Source: Siphonodentalium dalli (Eukaryota > Mollusca > Scaphopoda > Gadilida > Siphonodentaliidae). From it: a stretch of DNA of 64,000 nt. Location: positions 8,583,710 through 8,647,709 of the forward strand of contig CP136062.1 in NCBI GenBank assembly GCA_032622095.1, read 5' to 3'. Positions 10,945-23,500 of the stretch are shown piece by piece; positions within the stretch are counted from its first letter, which is position 1, and every line of letters begins with the position of its first letter. Position numbers and translations under genes: made by a program. The notes below the pieces were generated by a model. It had not been told where the DNA came from. It ran no database searches and was given only the letters and a program-made list of their open reading frames with translations.

Positions 10945-11236
10945 ATGGGCCCAAATTCAAACTTGTACGGCCAAAATCTCCGCCATTTTCCAACGTATTT
11001 ACGATCTGTCTTCAGCTTCGAGATCGGCTGATGTTGCAGATATTATATTCCAAGTTTCATCTGATTCCGAGAAGAATTAAAATTCGGCACCACGGACCAC
11101 CCCTCCCCAGACCCACAATAATGAACCGACACTGGCAAAATTTGGCCCACCGCGTGCCGTCTCCAGTCCGTACGCATTTTCGTATCAGATGACATCCTAT
11201 GTTCGATATCTTCGGAGGAGATGTGTTATCAAGCAC
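10945..11236 (+). repeat. Exemplar 292-bp sub-repeat, copy 1
   Basis: Anchored on atgggcccaaa. It continues through a gatcggctgatgttgcag phrase, caagtttcatctgattccga, a ccacccctccccagaccc phrase, and cttcggaggagatgtg at the end. It is clearly homologous to the next sub-repeat but differs at many positions, unlike the monomers themselves. The sub-repeat duplication is therefore older than array expansion. Confidence 0.7.
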
Positions 11237-11530
11237 ATGGGCCCAAAATTGCAAAGTTTGAGGGCCCGCGATTCTTTTAGTTTTCGATGGATTTTCGAAA
11301 TTCTTCCAGTTTCTAGATCGGCTGATGTTGCAGATGTTATATTCCAAGTTTCATCTGATTCCGAGAAGAATTAAAAATTGGTACCACGGACCACCCCTCC
11401 CCAGACCCACAATAATGAACAGACACTGGCAAAATTTGGCCCACCGCGTGCTCTCTTCCGTCCGCACACGTTGGCGTATCAGATGATATCCTATGTTCGA
11501 TATCTTCGGAGGAGATGTGAGGACAAGCAC
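11237..11530 (+). repeat. Exemplar sub-repeat, copy 2 (294 bp)
   Basis: It shares the anchor atgggcccaaa and the same ordered phrases as copy 1. A third, incomplete copy follows from 11531 and then merges into a different block with gggcggtaactcctc (11833) and gggagataactcta (about 11988), which are themselves related at a spacing of about 154 bp. Confidence 0.7.
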
Positions 11531-14500
11531 ATGGGCCCAAATTGCAAACTTTGAGGGCCCGTAACTCTTGCATTTCTTCTCGGATTTCAAAAATCCTTTC
11601 CGGTATGAGTTTGTTTTCGTTCGGGAAATACATAAACTTAAATATATGAATGTCAATCAAAATTTTATTTTGCAAACAATTTGCCCCCCACCCCAGTGTC
11701 AAAATATATGTCTGACCCTGTCAAAATTTCCTTCTCTGACTAAACTGACAACGGTCAACACGACTATGAAAACCACATGCAGTTATCTGGAATGATACAA
11801 GAGGACAACAGAGTACAATCAAATAGAGGTTTGCCAACTATGGGCGGTAACTCCTCAGGGAAAGCGCGGACACAAGTTCTGATGCCCGTGGGCAGTAGGG
11901 CATATCGAGATGTGTATACAGTCCAATTTTCGATGCTCTGCTCCTTATAATTTCCGAGATAATAAAATGACATTTTTTCATATAAAGGGAGATAACTCTA
12001 CGGGGTAAATGCGGACAATATCCGTTATGAGCCAAAGGCATAGAACTCATTTACCCCAACATACTTACCAAACTTGAGTTTTCTAGTACTAATACATTCC
12101 GAGATTTGGGCGTTGAAAAATACTGTAGTATAATAATAATAATAATGAAAAATAATCGAAAAAGGGCCATAACTCTGTTAAAAGATATTGGACCAACATC
12201 CGGATACCATTATTTTTAGTAGACCTTAGATGCCTTCATTCGCTAGAGATTTCGCGGTCCTCCTCCCATTAGTTTCTGAGTATTTCCAATTAAACAGAAA
12301 ACGGCCGCAGTAGAAAAACAATATACTTCCTTGGTTACACCATGGAAGTATAATAATAGGATCAATCATGAGTGGAAAGAATCGCAGTTTATGGACGGAA
12401 AATATGAAGTATGGTGATTATATGTTGTCCTAATATGTGTAGGTTGATCTCAAGTGTTTGGACGTGACCCCACCCCTGCCTCGAAATTGGGTGACGGGAT
12501 TGGGAAAACATCAACCCCTGGCACAAACTGCTAAGTTTGAGGCCCCGTAACTTCGTCAGTTTCCAACGGATTTTAAAGTTGTTTCCAGTTTTGTGATTTG
12601 CGGCTGACATAGATTGCATAGTATAAATTTCATCTGATTTGGAGACGGATAACACTTTGATTATTGGAAAGCATATGGGCCCAAATTCAAACTTGTACGG
12701 CCAAAATCTCCGCCATTTTCCAACGTATTTACGATCTGTCTTCAGCTTCGAGATCGGCTGATGTTGCAGATATTATATTCCAAGTTTCATCTGATTCCGA
12801 GAAGAATTAAAATTCGGCACCACGGACCACCCCTCCCCAGACCCACAATAATGAACCGACACTGGCAAAATTTGGCCCACCGCGTGCCGTCTCCAGTCCG
12901 TACGCATTTTCGTATCAGATGACATCCTATGTTCGATATCTTCGGAGGAGATGTGTTATCAAGCACATGGGCCCAAAATTGCAAAGTTTGAGGGCCCGCG
13001 ATTCTTTTAGTTTTCGATGGATTTTCGAAATTCTTCCAGTTTCTAGATCGGCTGATGTTGCAGATGTTATATTCCAAGTTTCATCTGATTCCGAGAAGAA
13101 TTAAAAATTGGTACCACGGACCACCCCTCCCCAGACCCACAATAATGAACAGACACTGGCAAAATTTGGCCCACCGCGTGCTCTCTTCCGTCCGCACACG
13201 TTGGCGTATCAGATGATATCCTATGTTCGATATCTTCGGAGGAGATGTGAGGACAAGCACATGGGCCCAAATTGCAAACTTTGAGGGCCCGTAACTCTTG
13301 CATTTCTTCTCGGATTTCAAAAATCCTTTCCGGTATGAGTTTGTTTTCGTTCGGGAAATACATAAACTTAAATATATGAATGTCAATCAAAATTTTATTT
13401 TGCAAACAATTTGCCCCCCACCCCAGTGTCAAAATATATGTCTGACCCTGTCAAAATTTCCTTCTCTGACTAAACTGACAACGGTCAACACGACTATGAA
13501 AACCACATGCAGTTATCTGGAATGATACAAGAGGACAACAGAGTACAATCAAATAGAGGTTTGCCAACTATGGGCGGTAACTCCTCAGGGAAAGCGCGGA
13601 CACAAGTTCTGATGCCCGTGGGCAGTAGGGCATATCGAGATGTGTATACAGTCCAATTTTCGATGCTCTGCTCCTTATAATTTCCGAGATAATAAAATGA
13701 CATTTTTTCATATAAAGGGAGATAACTCTACGGGGTAAATGCGGACAATATCCGTTATGAGCCAAAGGCATAGAACTCATTTACCCCAACATACTTACCA
13801 AACTTGAGTTTTCTAGTACTAATACATTCCGAGATTTGGGCGTTGAAAAATACTGTAGTATAATAATAATAATAATGAAAAATAATCGAAAAAGGGCCAT
13901 AACTCTGTTAAAAGATATTGGACCAACATCCGGATACCATTATTTTTAGTAGACCTTAGATGCCTTCATTCGCTAGAGATTTCGCGGTCCTCCTCCCATT
14001 AGTTTCTGAGTATTTCCAATTAAACAGAAAACGGCCGCAGTAGAAAAACAATATACTTCCTTGGTTACACCATGGAAGTATAATAATAGGATCAATCATG
14101 AGTGGAAAGAATCGCAGTTTATGGACGGAAAATATGAAGTATGGTGATTATATGTTGTCCTAATATGTGTAGGTTGATCTCAAGTGTTTGGACGTGACCC
14201 CACCCCTGCCTCGAAATTGGGTGACGGGATTGGGAAAACATCAACCCCTGGCACAAACTGCTAAGTTTGAGGCCCCGTAACTTCGTCAGTTTCCAACGGA
14301 TTTTAAAGTTGTTTCCAGTTTTGTGATTTGCGGCTGACATAGATTGCATAGTATAAATTTCATCTGATTTGGAGACGGATAACACTTTGATTATTGGAAA
14401 GCATATGGGCCCAAATTCAAACTTGTACGGCCAAAATCTCCGCCATTTTCCAACGTATTTACGATCTGTCTTCAGCTTCGAGATCGGCTGATGTTGCAGA

Positions 14501-17500
14501 TATTATATTCCAAGTTTCATCTGATTCCGAGAAGAATTAAAATTCGGCACCACGGACCACCCCTCCCCAGACCCACAATAATGAACCGACACTGGCAAAA
14601 TTTGGCCCACCGCGTGCCGTCTCCAGTCCGTACGCATTTTCGTATCAGATGACATCCTATGTTCGATATCTTCGGAGGAGATGTGTTATCAAGCACATGG
14701 GCCCAAAATTGCAAAGTTTGAGGGCCCGCGATTCTTTTAGTTTTCGATGGATTTTCGAAATTCTTCCAGTTTCTAGATCGGCTGATGTTGCAGATGTTAT
14801 ATTCCAAGTTTCATCTGATTCCGAGAAGAATTAAAAATTGGTACCACGGACCACCCCTCCCCAGACCCACAATAATGAACAGACACTGGCAAAATTTGGC
14901 CCACCGCGTGCTCTCTTCCGTCCGCACACGTTGGCGTATCAGATGATATCCTATGTTCGATATCTTCGGAGGAGATGTGAGGACAAGCACATGGGCCCAA
15001 ATTGCAAACTTTGAGGGCCCGTAACTCTTGCATTTCTTCTCGGATTTCAAAAATCCTTTCCGGTATGAGTTTGTTTTCGTTCGGGAAATACATAAACTTA
15101 AATATATGAATGTCAATCAAAATTTTATTTTGCAAACAATTTGCCCCCCACCCCAGTGTCAAAATATATGTCTGACCCTGTCAAAATTTCCTTCTCTGAC
15201 TAAACTGACAACGGTCAACACGACTATGAAAACCACATGCAGTTATCTGGAATGATACAAGAGGACAACAGAGTACAATCAAATAGAGGTTTGCCAACTA
15301 TGGGCGGTAACTCCTCAGGGAAAGCGCGGACACAAGTTCTGATGCCCGTGGGCAGTAGGGCATATCGAGATGTGTATACAGTCCAATTTTCGATGCTCTG
15401 CTCCTTATAATTTCCGAGATAATAAAATGACATTTTTTCATATAAAGGGAGATAACTCTACGGGGTAAATGCGGACAATATCCGTTATGAGCCAAAGGCA
15501 TAGAACTCATTTACCCCAACATACTTACCAAACTTGAGTTTTCTAGTACTAATACATTCCGAGATTTGGGCGTTGAAAAATACTGTAGTATAATAATAAT
15601 AATAATGAAAAATAATCGAAAAAGGGCCATAACTCTGTTAAAAGATATTGGACCAACATCCGGATACCATTATTTTTAGTAGACCTTAGATGCCTTCATT
15701 CGCTAGAGATTTCGCGGTCCTCCTCCCATTAGTTTCTGAGTATTTCCAATTAAACAGAAAACGGCCGCAGTAGAAAAACAATATACTTCCTTGGTTACAC
15801 CATGGAAGTATAATAATAGGATCAATCATGAGTGGAAAGAATCGCAGTTTATGGACGGAAAATATGAAGTATGGTGATTATATGTTGTCCTAATATGTGT
15901 AGGTTGATCTCAAGTGTTTGGACGTGACCCCACCCCTGCCTCGAAATTGGGTGACGGGATTGGGAAAACATCAACCCCTGGCACAAACTGCTAAGTTTGA
16001 GGCCCCGTAACTTCGTCAGTTTCCAACGGATTTTAAAGTTGTTTCCAGTTTTGTGATTTGCGGCTGACATAGATTGCATAGTATAAATTTCATCTGATTT
16101 GGAGACGGATAACACTTTGATTATTGGAAAGCATATGGGCCCAAATTCAAACTTGTACGGCCAAAATCTCCGCCATTTTCCAACGTATTTACGATCTGTC
16201 TTCAGCTTCGAGATCGGCTGATGTTGCAGATATTATATTCCAAGTTTCATCTGATTCCGAGAAGAATTAAAATTCGGCACCACGGACCACCCCTCCCCAG
16301 ACCCACAATAATGAACCGACACTGGCAAAATTTGGCCCACCGCGTGCCGTCTCCAGTCCGTACGCATTTTCGTATCAGATGACATCCTATGTTCGATATC
16401 TTCGGAGGAGATGTGTTATCAAGCACATGGGCCCAAAATTGCAAAGTTTGAGGGCCCGCGATTCTTTTAGTTTTCGATGGATTTTCGAAATTCTTCCAGT
16501 TTCTAGATCGGCTGATGTTGCAGATGTTATATTCCAAGTTTCATCTGATTCCGAGAAGAATTAAAAATTGGTACCACGGACCACCCCTCCCCAGACCCAC
16601 AATAATGAACAGACACTGGCAAAATTTGGCCCACCGCGTGCTCTCTTCCGTCCGCACACGTTGGCGTATCAGATGATATCCTATGTTCGATATCTTCGGA
16701 GGAGATGTGAGGACAAGCACATGGGCCCAAATTGCAAACTTTGAGGGCCCGTAACTCTTGCATTTCTTCTCGGATTTCAAAAATCCTTTCCGGTATGAGT
16801 TTGTTTTCGTTCGGGAAATACATAAACTTAAATATATGAATGTCAATCAAAATTTTATTTTGCAAACAATTTGCCCCCCACCCCAGTGTCAAAATATATG
16901 TCTGACCCTGTCAAAATTTCCTTCTCTGACTAAACTGACAACGGTCAACACGACTATGAAAACCACATGCAGTTATCTGGAATGATACAAGAGGACAACA
17001 GAGTACAATCAAATAGAGGTTTGCCAACTATGGGCGGTAACTCCTCAGGGAAAGCGCGGACACAAGTTCTGATGCCCGTGGGCAGTAGGGCATATCGAGA
17101 TGTGTATACAGTCCAATTTTCGATGCTCTGCTCCTTATAATTTCCGAGATAATAAAATGACATTTTTTCATATAAAGGGAGATAACTCTACGGGGTAAAT
17201 GCGGACAATATCCGTTATGAGCCAAAGGCATAGAACTCATTTACCCCAACATACTTACCAAACTTGAGTTTTCTAGAACTAATACATTCCGAGATTTGGG
17301 CGTTGAAAAATACTGTAGTATAATAATAATAATAATGAAAAATAATCGAAAAAGGGCCATAACTCTGTTAAAAGATATTGGACCAACATCCGGATACCAT
17401 TATTTTTAGTAGACCTTAGATGCCTTCATTCGCTAGAGATTTCGCGGTCCTCCTCCCATTAGTTTCTGAGTATTTCCAATTAAACAGAAAACGGCCGCAG

Positions 17501-20500
17501 TAGAAAAACAATATACTTCCTTGGTTACACCATGGAAGTATAATAATAGGATCAATCATGAGTGGAAAGAATCGCAGTTTATGGACGGAAAATATGAAGT
17601 ATGGTGATTATATGTTGTCCTAATATGTGTAGGTTGATCTCAAGTGTTTGGACGTGACCCCACCCCTGCCTCGAAATTGGGTGACGGGATTGGGAAAACA
17701 TCAACCCCTGGCACAAACTGCTAAGTTTGAGGCCCCGTAACTTCGTCAGTTTCCAACGGATTTTAAAGTTGTTTCCAGTTTTGTGATTTGCGGCTGACAT
17801 AGATTGCATAGTATAAATTTCATCTGATTTGGAGACGGATAACACTTTGATTATTGGAAAGCATATGGGCCCAAATTCAAACTTGTACGGCCAAAATCTC
17901 CGCCATTTTCCAACGTATTTACGATCTGTCTTCAGCTTCGAGATCGGCTGATGTTGCAGATATTATATTCCAAGTTTCATCTGATTCCGAGAAGAATTAA
18001 AATTCGGCACCACGGACCACCCCTCCCCAGACCCACAATAATGAACCGACACTGGCAAAATTTGGCCCACCGCGTGCCGTCTCCAGTCCGTACGCATTTT
18101 CGTATCAGATGACATCCTATGTTCGATATCTTCGGAGGAGATGTGTTATCAAGCACATGGGCCCAAAATTGCAAAGTTTGAGGGCCCGCGATTCTTTTAG
18201 TTTTCGATGGATTTTCGAAATTCTTCCAGTTTCTAGATCGGCTGATGTTGCAGATGTTATATTCCAAGTTTCATCTGATTCCGAGAAGAATTAAAAATTG
18301 GTACCACGGACCACCCCTCCCCAGACCCACAATAATGAACAGACACTGGCAAAATTTGGCCCACCGCGTGCTCTCTTCCGTCCGCACACGTTGGCGTATC
18401 AGATGATATCCTATGTTCGATATCTTCGGAGGAGATGTGAGGACAAGCACATGGGCCCAAATTGCAAACTTTGAGGGCCCGTAACTCTTGCATTTCTTCT
18501 CGGATTTCAAAAATCCTTTCCGGTATGAGTTTGTTTTCGTTCGGGAAATACATAAACTTAAATATATGAATGTCAATCAAAATTTTATTTTGCAAACAAT
18601 TTGCCCCCCACCCCAGTGTCAAAATATATGTCTGACCCTGTCAAAATTTCCTTCTCTGACTAAACTGACAACGGTCAACACGACTATGAAAACCACATGC
18701 AGTTATCTGGAATGATACAAGAGGACAACAGAGTACAATCAAATAGAGGTTTGCCAACTATGGGCGGTAACTCCTCAGGGAAAGCGCGGACACAAGTTCT
18801 GATGCCCGTGGGCAGTAGGGCATATCGAGATGTGTATACAGTCCAATTTTCGATGCTCTGCTCCTTATAATTTCCGAGATAATAAAATGACATTTTTTCA
18901 TATAAAGGGAGATAACTCTACGGGGTAAATGCGGACAATATCCGTTATGAGCCAAAGGCATAGAACTCATTTACCCCAACATACTTACCAAACTTGAGTT
19001 TTCTAGAACTAATACATTCCGAGATTTGGGCGTTGAAAAATACTGTAGTATAATAATAATAATAATGAAAAATAATCGAAAAAGGGCCATAACTCTGTTA
19101 AAAGATATTGGACCAACATCCGGATACCATTATTTTTAGTAGACCTTAGATGCCTTCATTCGCTAGAGATTTCGCGGTCCTCCTCCCATTAGTTTCTGAG
19201 TATTTCCAATTAAACAGAAAACGGCCGCAGTAGAAAAACAATATACTTCCTTGGTTACACCATGGAAGTATAATAATAGGATCAATCATGAGTGGAAAGA
19301 ATCGCAGTTTATGGACGGAAAATATGAAGTATGGTGATTATATGTTGTCCTAATATGTGTAGGTTGATCTCAAGTGTTTGGACGTGACCCCACCCCTGCC
19401 TCGAAATTGGGTGACGGGATTGGGAAAACATCAACCCCTGGCACAAACTGCTAAGTTTGAGGCCCCGTAACTTCGTCAGTTTCCAACGGATTTTAAAGTT
19501 GTTTCCAGTTTTGTGATTTGCGGCTGACATAGATTGCATAGTATAAATTTCATCTGATTTGGAGACGGATAACACTTTGATTATTGGAAAGCATATGGGC
19601 CCAAATTCAAACTTGTACGGCCAAAATCTCCGCCATTTTCCAACGTATTTACGATCTGTCTTCAGCTTCGAGATCGGCTGATGTTGCAGATATTATATTC
19701 CAAGTTTCATCTGATTCCGAGAAGAATTAAAATTCGGCACCACGGACCACCCCTCCCCAGACCCACAATAATGAACCGACACTGGCAAAATTTGGCCCAC
19801 CGCGTGCCGTCTCCAGTCCGTACGCATTTTCGTATCAGATGACATCCTATGTTCGATATCTTCGGAGGAGATGTGTTATCAAGCACATGGGCCCAAAATT
19901 GCAAAGTTTGAGGGCCCGCGATTCTTTTAGTTTTCGATGGATTTTCGAAATTCTTCCAGTTTCTAGATCGGCTGATGTTGCAGATGTTATATTCCAAGTT
20001 TCATCTGATTCCGAGAAGAATTAAAAATTGGTACCACGGACCACCCCTCCCCAGACCCACAATAATGAACAGACACTGGCAAAATTTGGCCCACCGCGTG
20101 CTCTCTTCCGTCCGCACACGTTGGCGTATCAGATGATATCCTATGTTCGATATCTTCGGAGGAGATGTGAGGACAAGCACATGGGCCCAAATTGCAAACT
20201 TTGAGGGCCCGTAACTCTTGCATTTCTTCTCGGATTTCAAAAATCCTTTCCGGTATGAGTTTGTTTTCGTTCGGGAAATACATAAACTTAAATATATGAA
20301 TGTCAATCAAAATTTTATTTTGCAAACAATTTGCCCCCCACCCCAGTGTCAAAATATATGTCTGACCCTGTCAAAATTTCCTTCTCTGACTAAACTGACA
20401 ACGGTCAACACGACTATGAAAACCACATGCAGTTATCTGGAATGATACAAGAGGACAACAGAGTACAATCAAATAGAGGTTTGCCAACTATGGGCGGTAA

Positions 20501-23500
20501 CTCCTCAGGGAAAGCGCGGACACAAGTTCTGATGCCCGTGGGCAGTAGGGCATATCGAGATGTGTATACAGTCCAATTTTCGATGCTCTGCTCCTTATAA
20601 TTTCCGAGATAATAAAATGACATTTTTTCATATAAAGGGAGATAACTCTACGGGGTAAATGCGGACAATATCCGTTATGAGCCAAAGGCATAGAACTCAT
20701 TTACCCCAACATACTTACCAAACTTGAGTTTTCTAGTACTAATACATTCCGAGATTTGGGCGTTGAAAAATACTGTAGTATAATAATAATAATAATGAAA
20801 AATAATCGAAAAAGGGCCATAACTCTGTTAAAAGATATTGGACCAACATCCGGATACCATTATTTTTAGTAGACCTTAGATGCCTTCATTCGCTAGAGAT
20901 TTCGCGGTCCTCCTCCCATTAGTTTCTGAGTATTTCCAATTAAACAGAAAACGGCCGCAGTAGAAAAACAATATACTTCCTTGGTTACACCATGGAAGTA
21001 TAATAATAGGATCAATCATGAGTGGAAAGAATCGCAGTTTATGGACGGAAAATATGAAGTATGGTGATTATATGTTGTCCTAATATGTGTAGGTTGATCT
21101 CAAGTGTTTGGACGTGACCCCACCCCTGCCTCGAAATTGGGTGACGGGATTGGGAAAACATCAACCCCTGGCACAAACTGCTAAGTTTGAGGCCCCGTAA
21201 CTTCGTCAGTTTCCAACGGATTTTAAAGTTGTTTCCAGTTTTGTGATTTGCGGCTGACATAGATTGCATAGTATAAATTTCATCTGATTTGGAGACGGAT
21301 AACACTTTGATTATTGGAAAGCATATGGGCCCAAATTCAAACTTGTACGGCCAAAATCTCCGCCATTTTCCAACGTATTTACGATCTGTCTTCAGCTTCG
21401 AGATCGGCTGATGTTGCAGATATTATATTCCAAGTTTCATCTGATTCCGAGAAGAATTAAAATTCGGCACCACGGACCACCCCTCCCCAGACCCACAATA
21501 ATGAACCGACACTGGCAAAATTTGGCCCACCGCGTGCCGTCTCCAGTCCGTACGCATTTTCGTATCAGATGACATCCTATGTTCGATATCTTCGGAGGAG
21601 ATGTGTTATCAAGCACATGGGCCCAAAATTGCAAAGTTTGAGGGCCCGCGATTCTTTTAGTTTTCGATGGATTTTCGAAATTCTTCCAGTTTCTAGATCG
21701 GCTGATGTTGCAGATGTTATATTCCAAGTTTCATCTGATTCCGAGAAGAATTAAAAATTGGTACCACGGACCACCCCTCCCCAGACCCACAATAATGAAC
21801 AGACACTGGCAAAATTTGGCCCACCGCGTGCTCTCTTCCGTCCGCACACGTTGGCGTATCAGATGATATCCTATGTTCGATATCTTCGGAGGAGATGTGA
21901 GGACAAGCACATGGGCCCAAATTGCAAACTTTGAGGGCCCGTAACTCTTGCATTTCTTCTCGGATTTCAAAAATCCTTTCCGGTATGAGTTTGTTTTCGT
22001 TCGGGAAATACATAAACTTAAATATATGAATGTCAATCAAAATTTTATTTTGCAAACAATTTGCCCCCCACCCCAGTGTCAAAATATATGTCTGACCCTG
22101 TCAAAATTTCCTTCTCTGACTAAACTGACAACGGTCAACACGACTATGAAAACCACATGCAGTTATCTGGAATGATACAAGAGGACAACAGAGTACAATC
22201 AAATAGAGGTTTGCCAACTATGGGCGGTAACTCCTCAGGGAAAGCGCGGACACAAGTTCTGATGCCCGTGGGCAGTAGGGCATATCGAGATGTGTATACA
22301 GTCCAATTTTCGATGCTCTGCTCCTTATAATTTCCGAGATAATAAAATGACATTTTTTCATATAAAGGGAGATAACTCTACGGGGTAAATGCGGACAATA
22401 TCCGTTATGAGCCAAAGGCATAGAACTCATTTACCCCAACATACTTACCAAACTTGAGTTTTCTAGTACTAATACATTCCGAGATTTGGGCGTTGAAAAA
22501 TACTGTAGTATAATAATAATAATAATGAAAAATAATCGAAAAAGGGCCATAACTCTGTTAAAAGATATTGGACCAACATCCGGATACCATTATTTTTAGT
22601 AGACCTTAGATGCCTTCATTCGCTAGAGATTTCGCGGTCCTCTTCCCATTAGTTTCTGAGTATTTCCAATTAAACAGAAAACGGCCGCAGTAGAAAAACA
22701 ATATACTTCCTTGGTTACACCATGGAAGTATAATAATAGGATCAATCATGAGTGGAAAGAATCGCAGTTTATGGACGGAAAATATGAAGTATGGTGATTA
22801 TATGTTGTCCTAATATGTGTAGGTTGATCTCAAGTGTTTGGACGTGACCCCACCCCTGCCTCGAAATTGGGTGACGGGATTGGGAAAACATCAACCCCTG
22901 GCACAAACTGCTAAGTTTGAGGCCCCGTAACTTCGTCAGTTTCCAACGGATTTTAAAGTTGTTTCCAGTTTTGTGATTTGCGGCTGACATAGATTGCATA
23001 GTATAAATTTCATCTGATTTGGAGACGGATAACACTTTGATTATTGGAAAGCATATGGGCCCAAATTCAAACTTGTACGGCCAAAATCTCCGCCATTTTC
23101 CAACGTATTTACGATCTGTCTTCAGCTTCGAGATCGGCTGATGTTGCAGATATTATATTCCAAGTTTCATCTGATTCCGAGAAGAATTAAAATTCGGCAC
23201 CACGGACCACCCCTCCCCAGACCCACAATAATGAACCGACACTGGCAAAATTTGGCCCACCGCGTGCCGTCTCCAGTCCGTACGCATTTTCGTATCAGAT
23301 GACATCCTATGTTCGATATCTTCGGAGGAGATGTGTTATCAAGCACATGGGCCCAAAATTGCAAAGTTTGAGGGCCCGCGATTCTTTTAGTTTTCGATGG
23401 ATTTTCGAAATTCTTCCAGTTTCTAGATCGGCTGATGTTGCAGATGTTATATTCCAAGTTTCATCTGATTCCGAGAAGAATTAAAAATTGGTACCACGGA

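Noticed and set aside
11337..11702. 121- and 101-codon minus-strand frames repeated in every array monomer
   Set aside because: They start at TTG, overlap each other in different phases, and cross sub-repeats whose 292-bp period breaks the frame. The 121-codon frame is interrupted in array C, and the diverged B copy shows several amino-acid changes. Repetition alone makes them look conserved.
11764..12050. ATG-started minus-strand frames of 69 and 70 codons in each A monomer
   Set aside because: They overlap one another in different frames within the diverged 154-bp sub-repeats and match no family I know.
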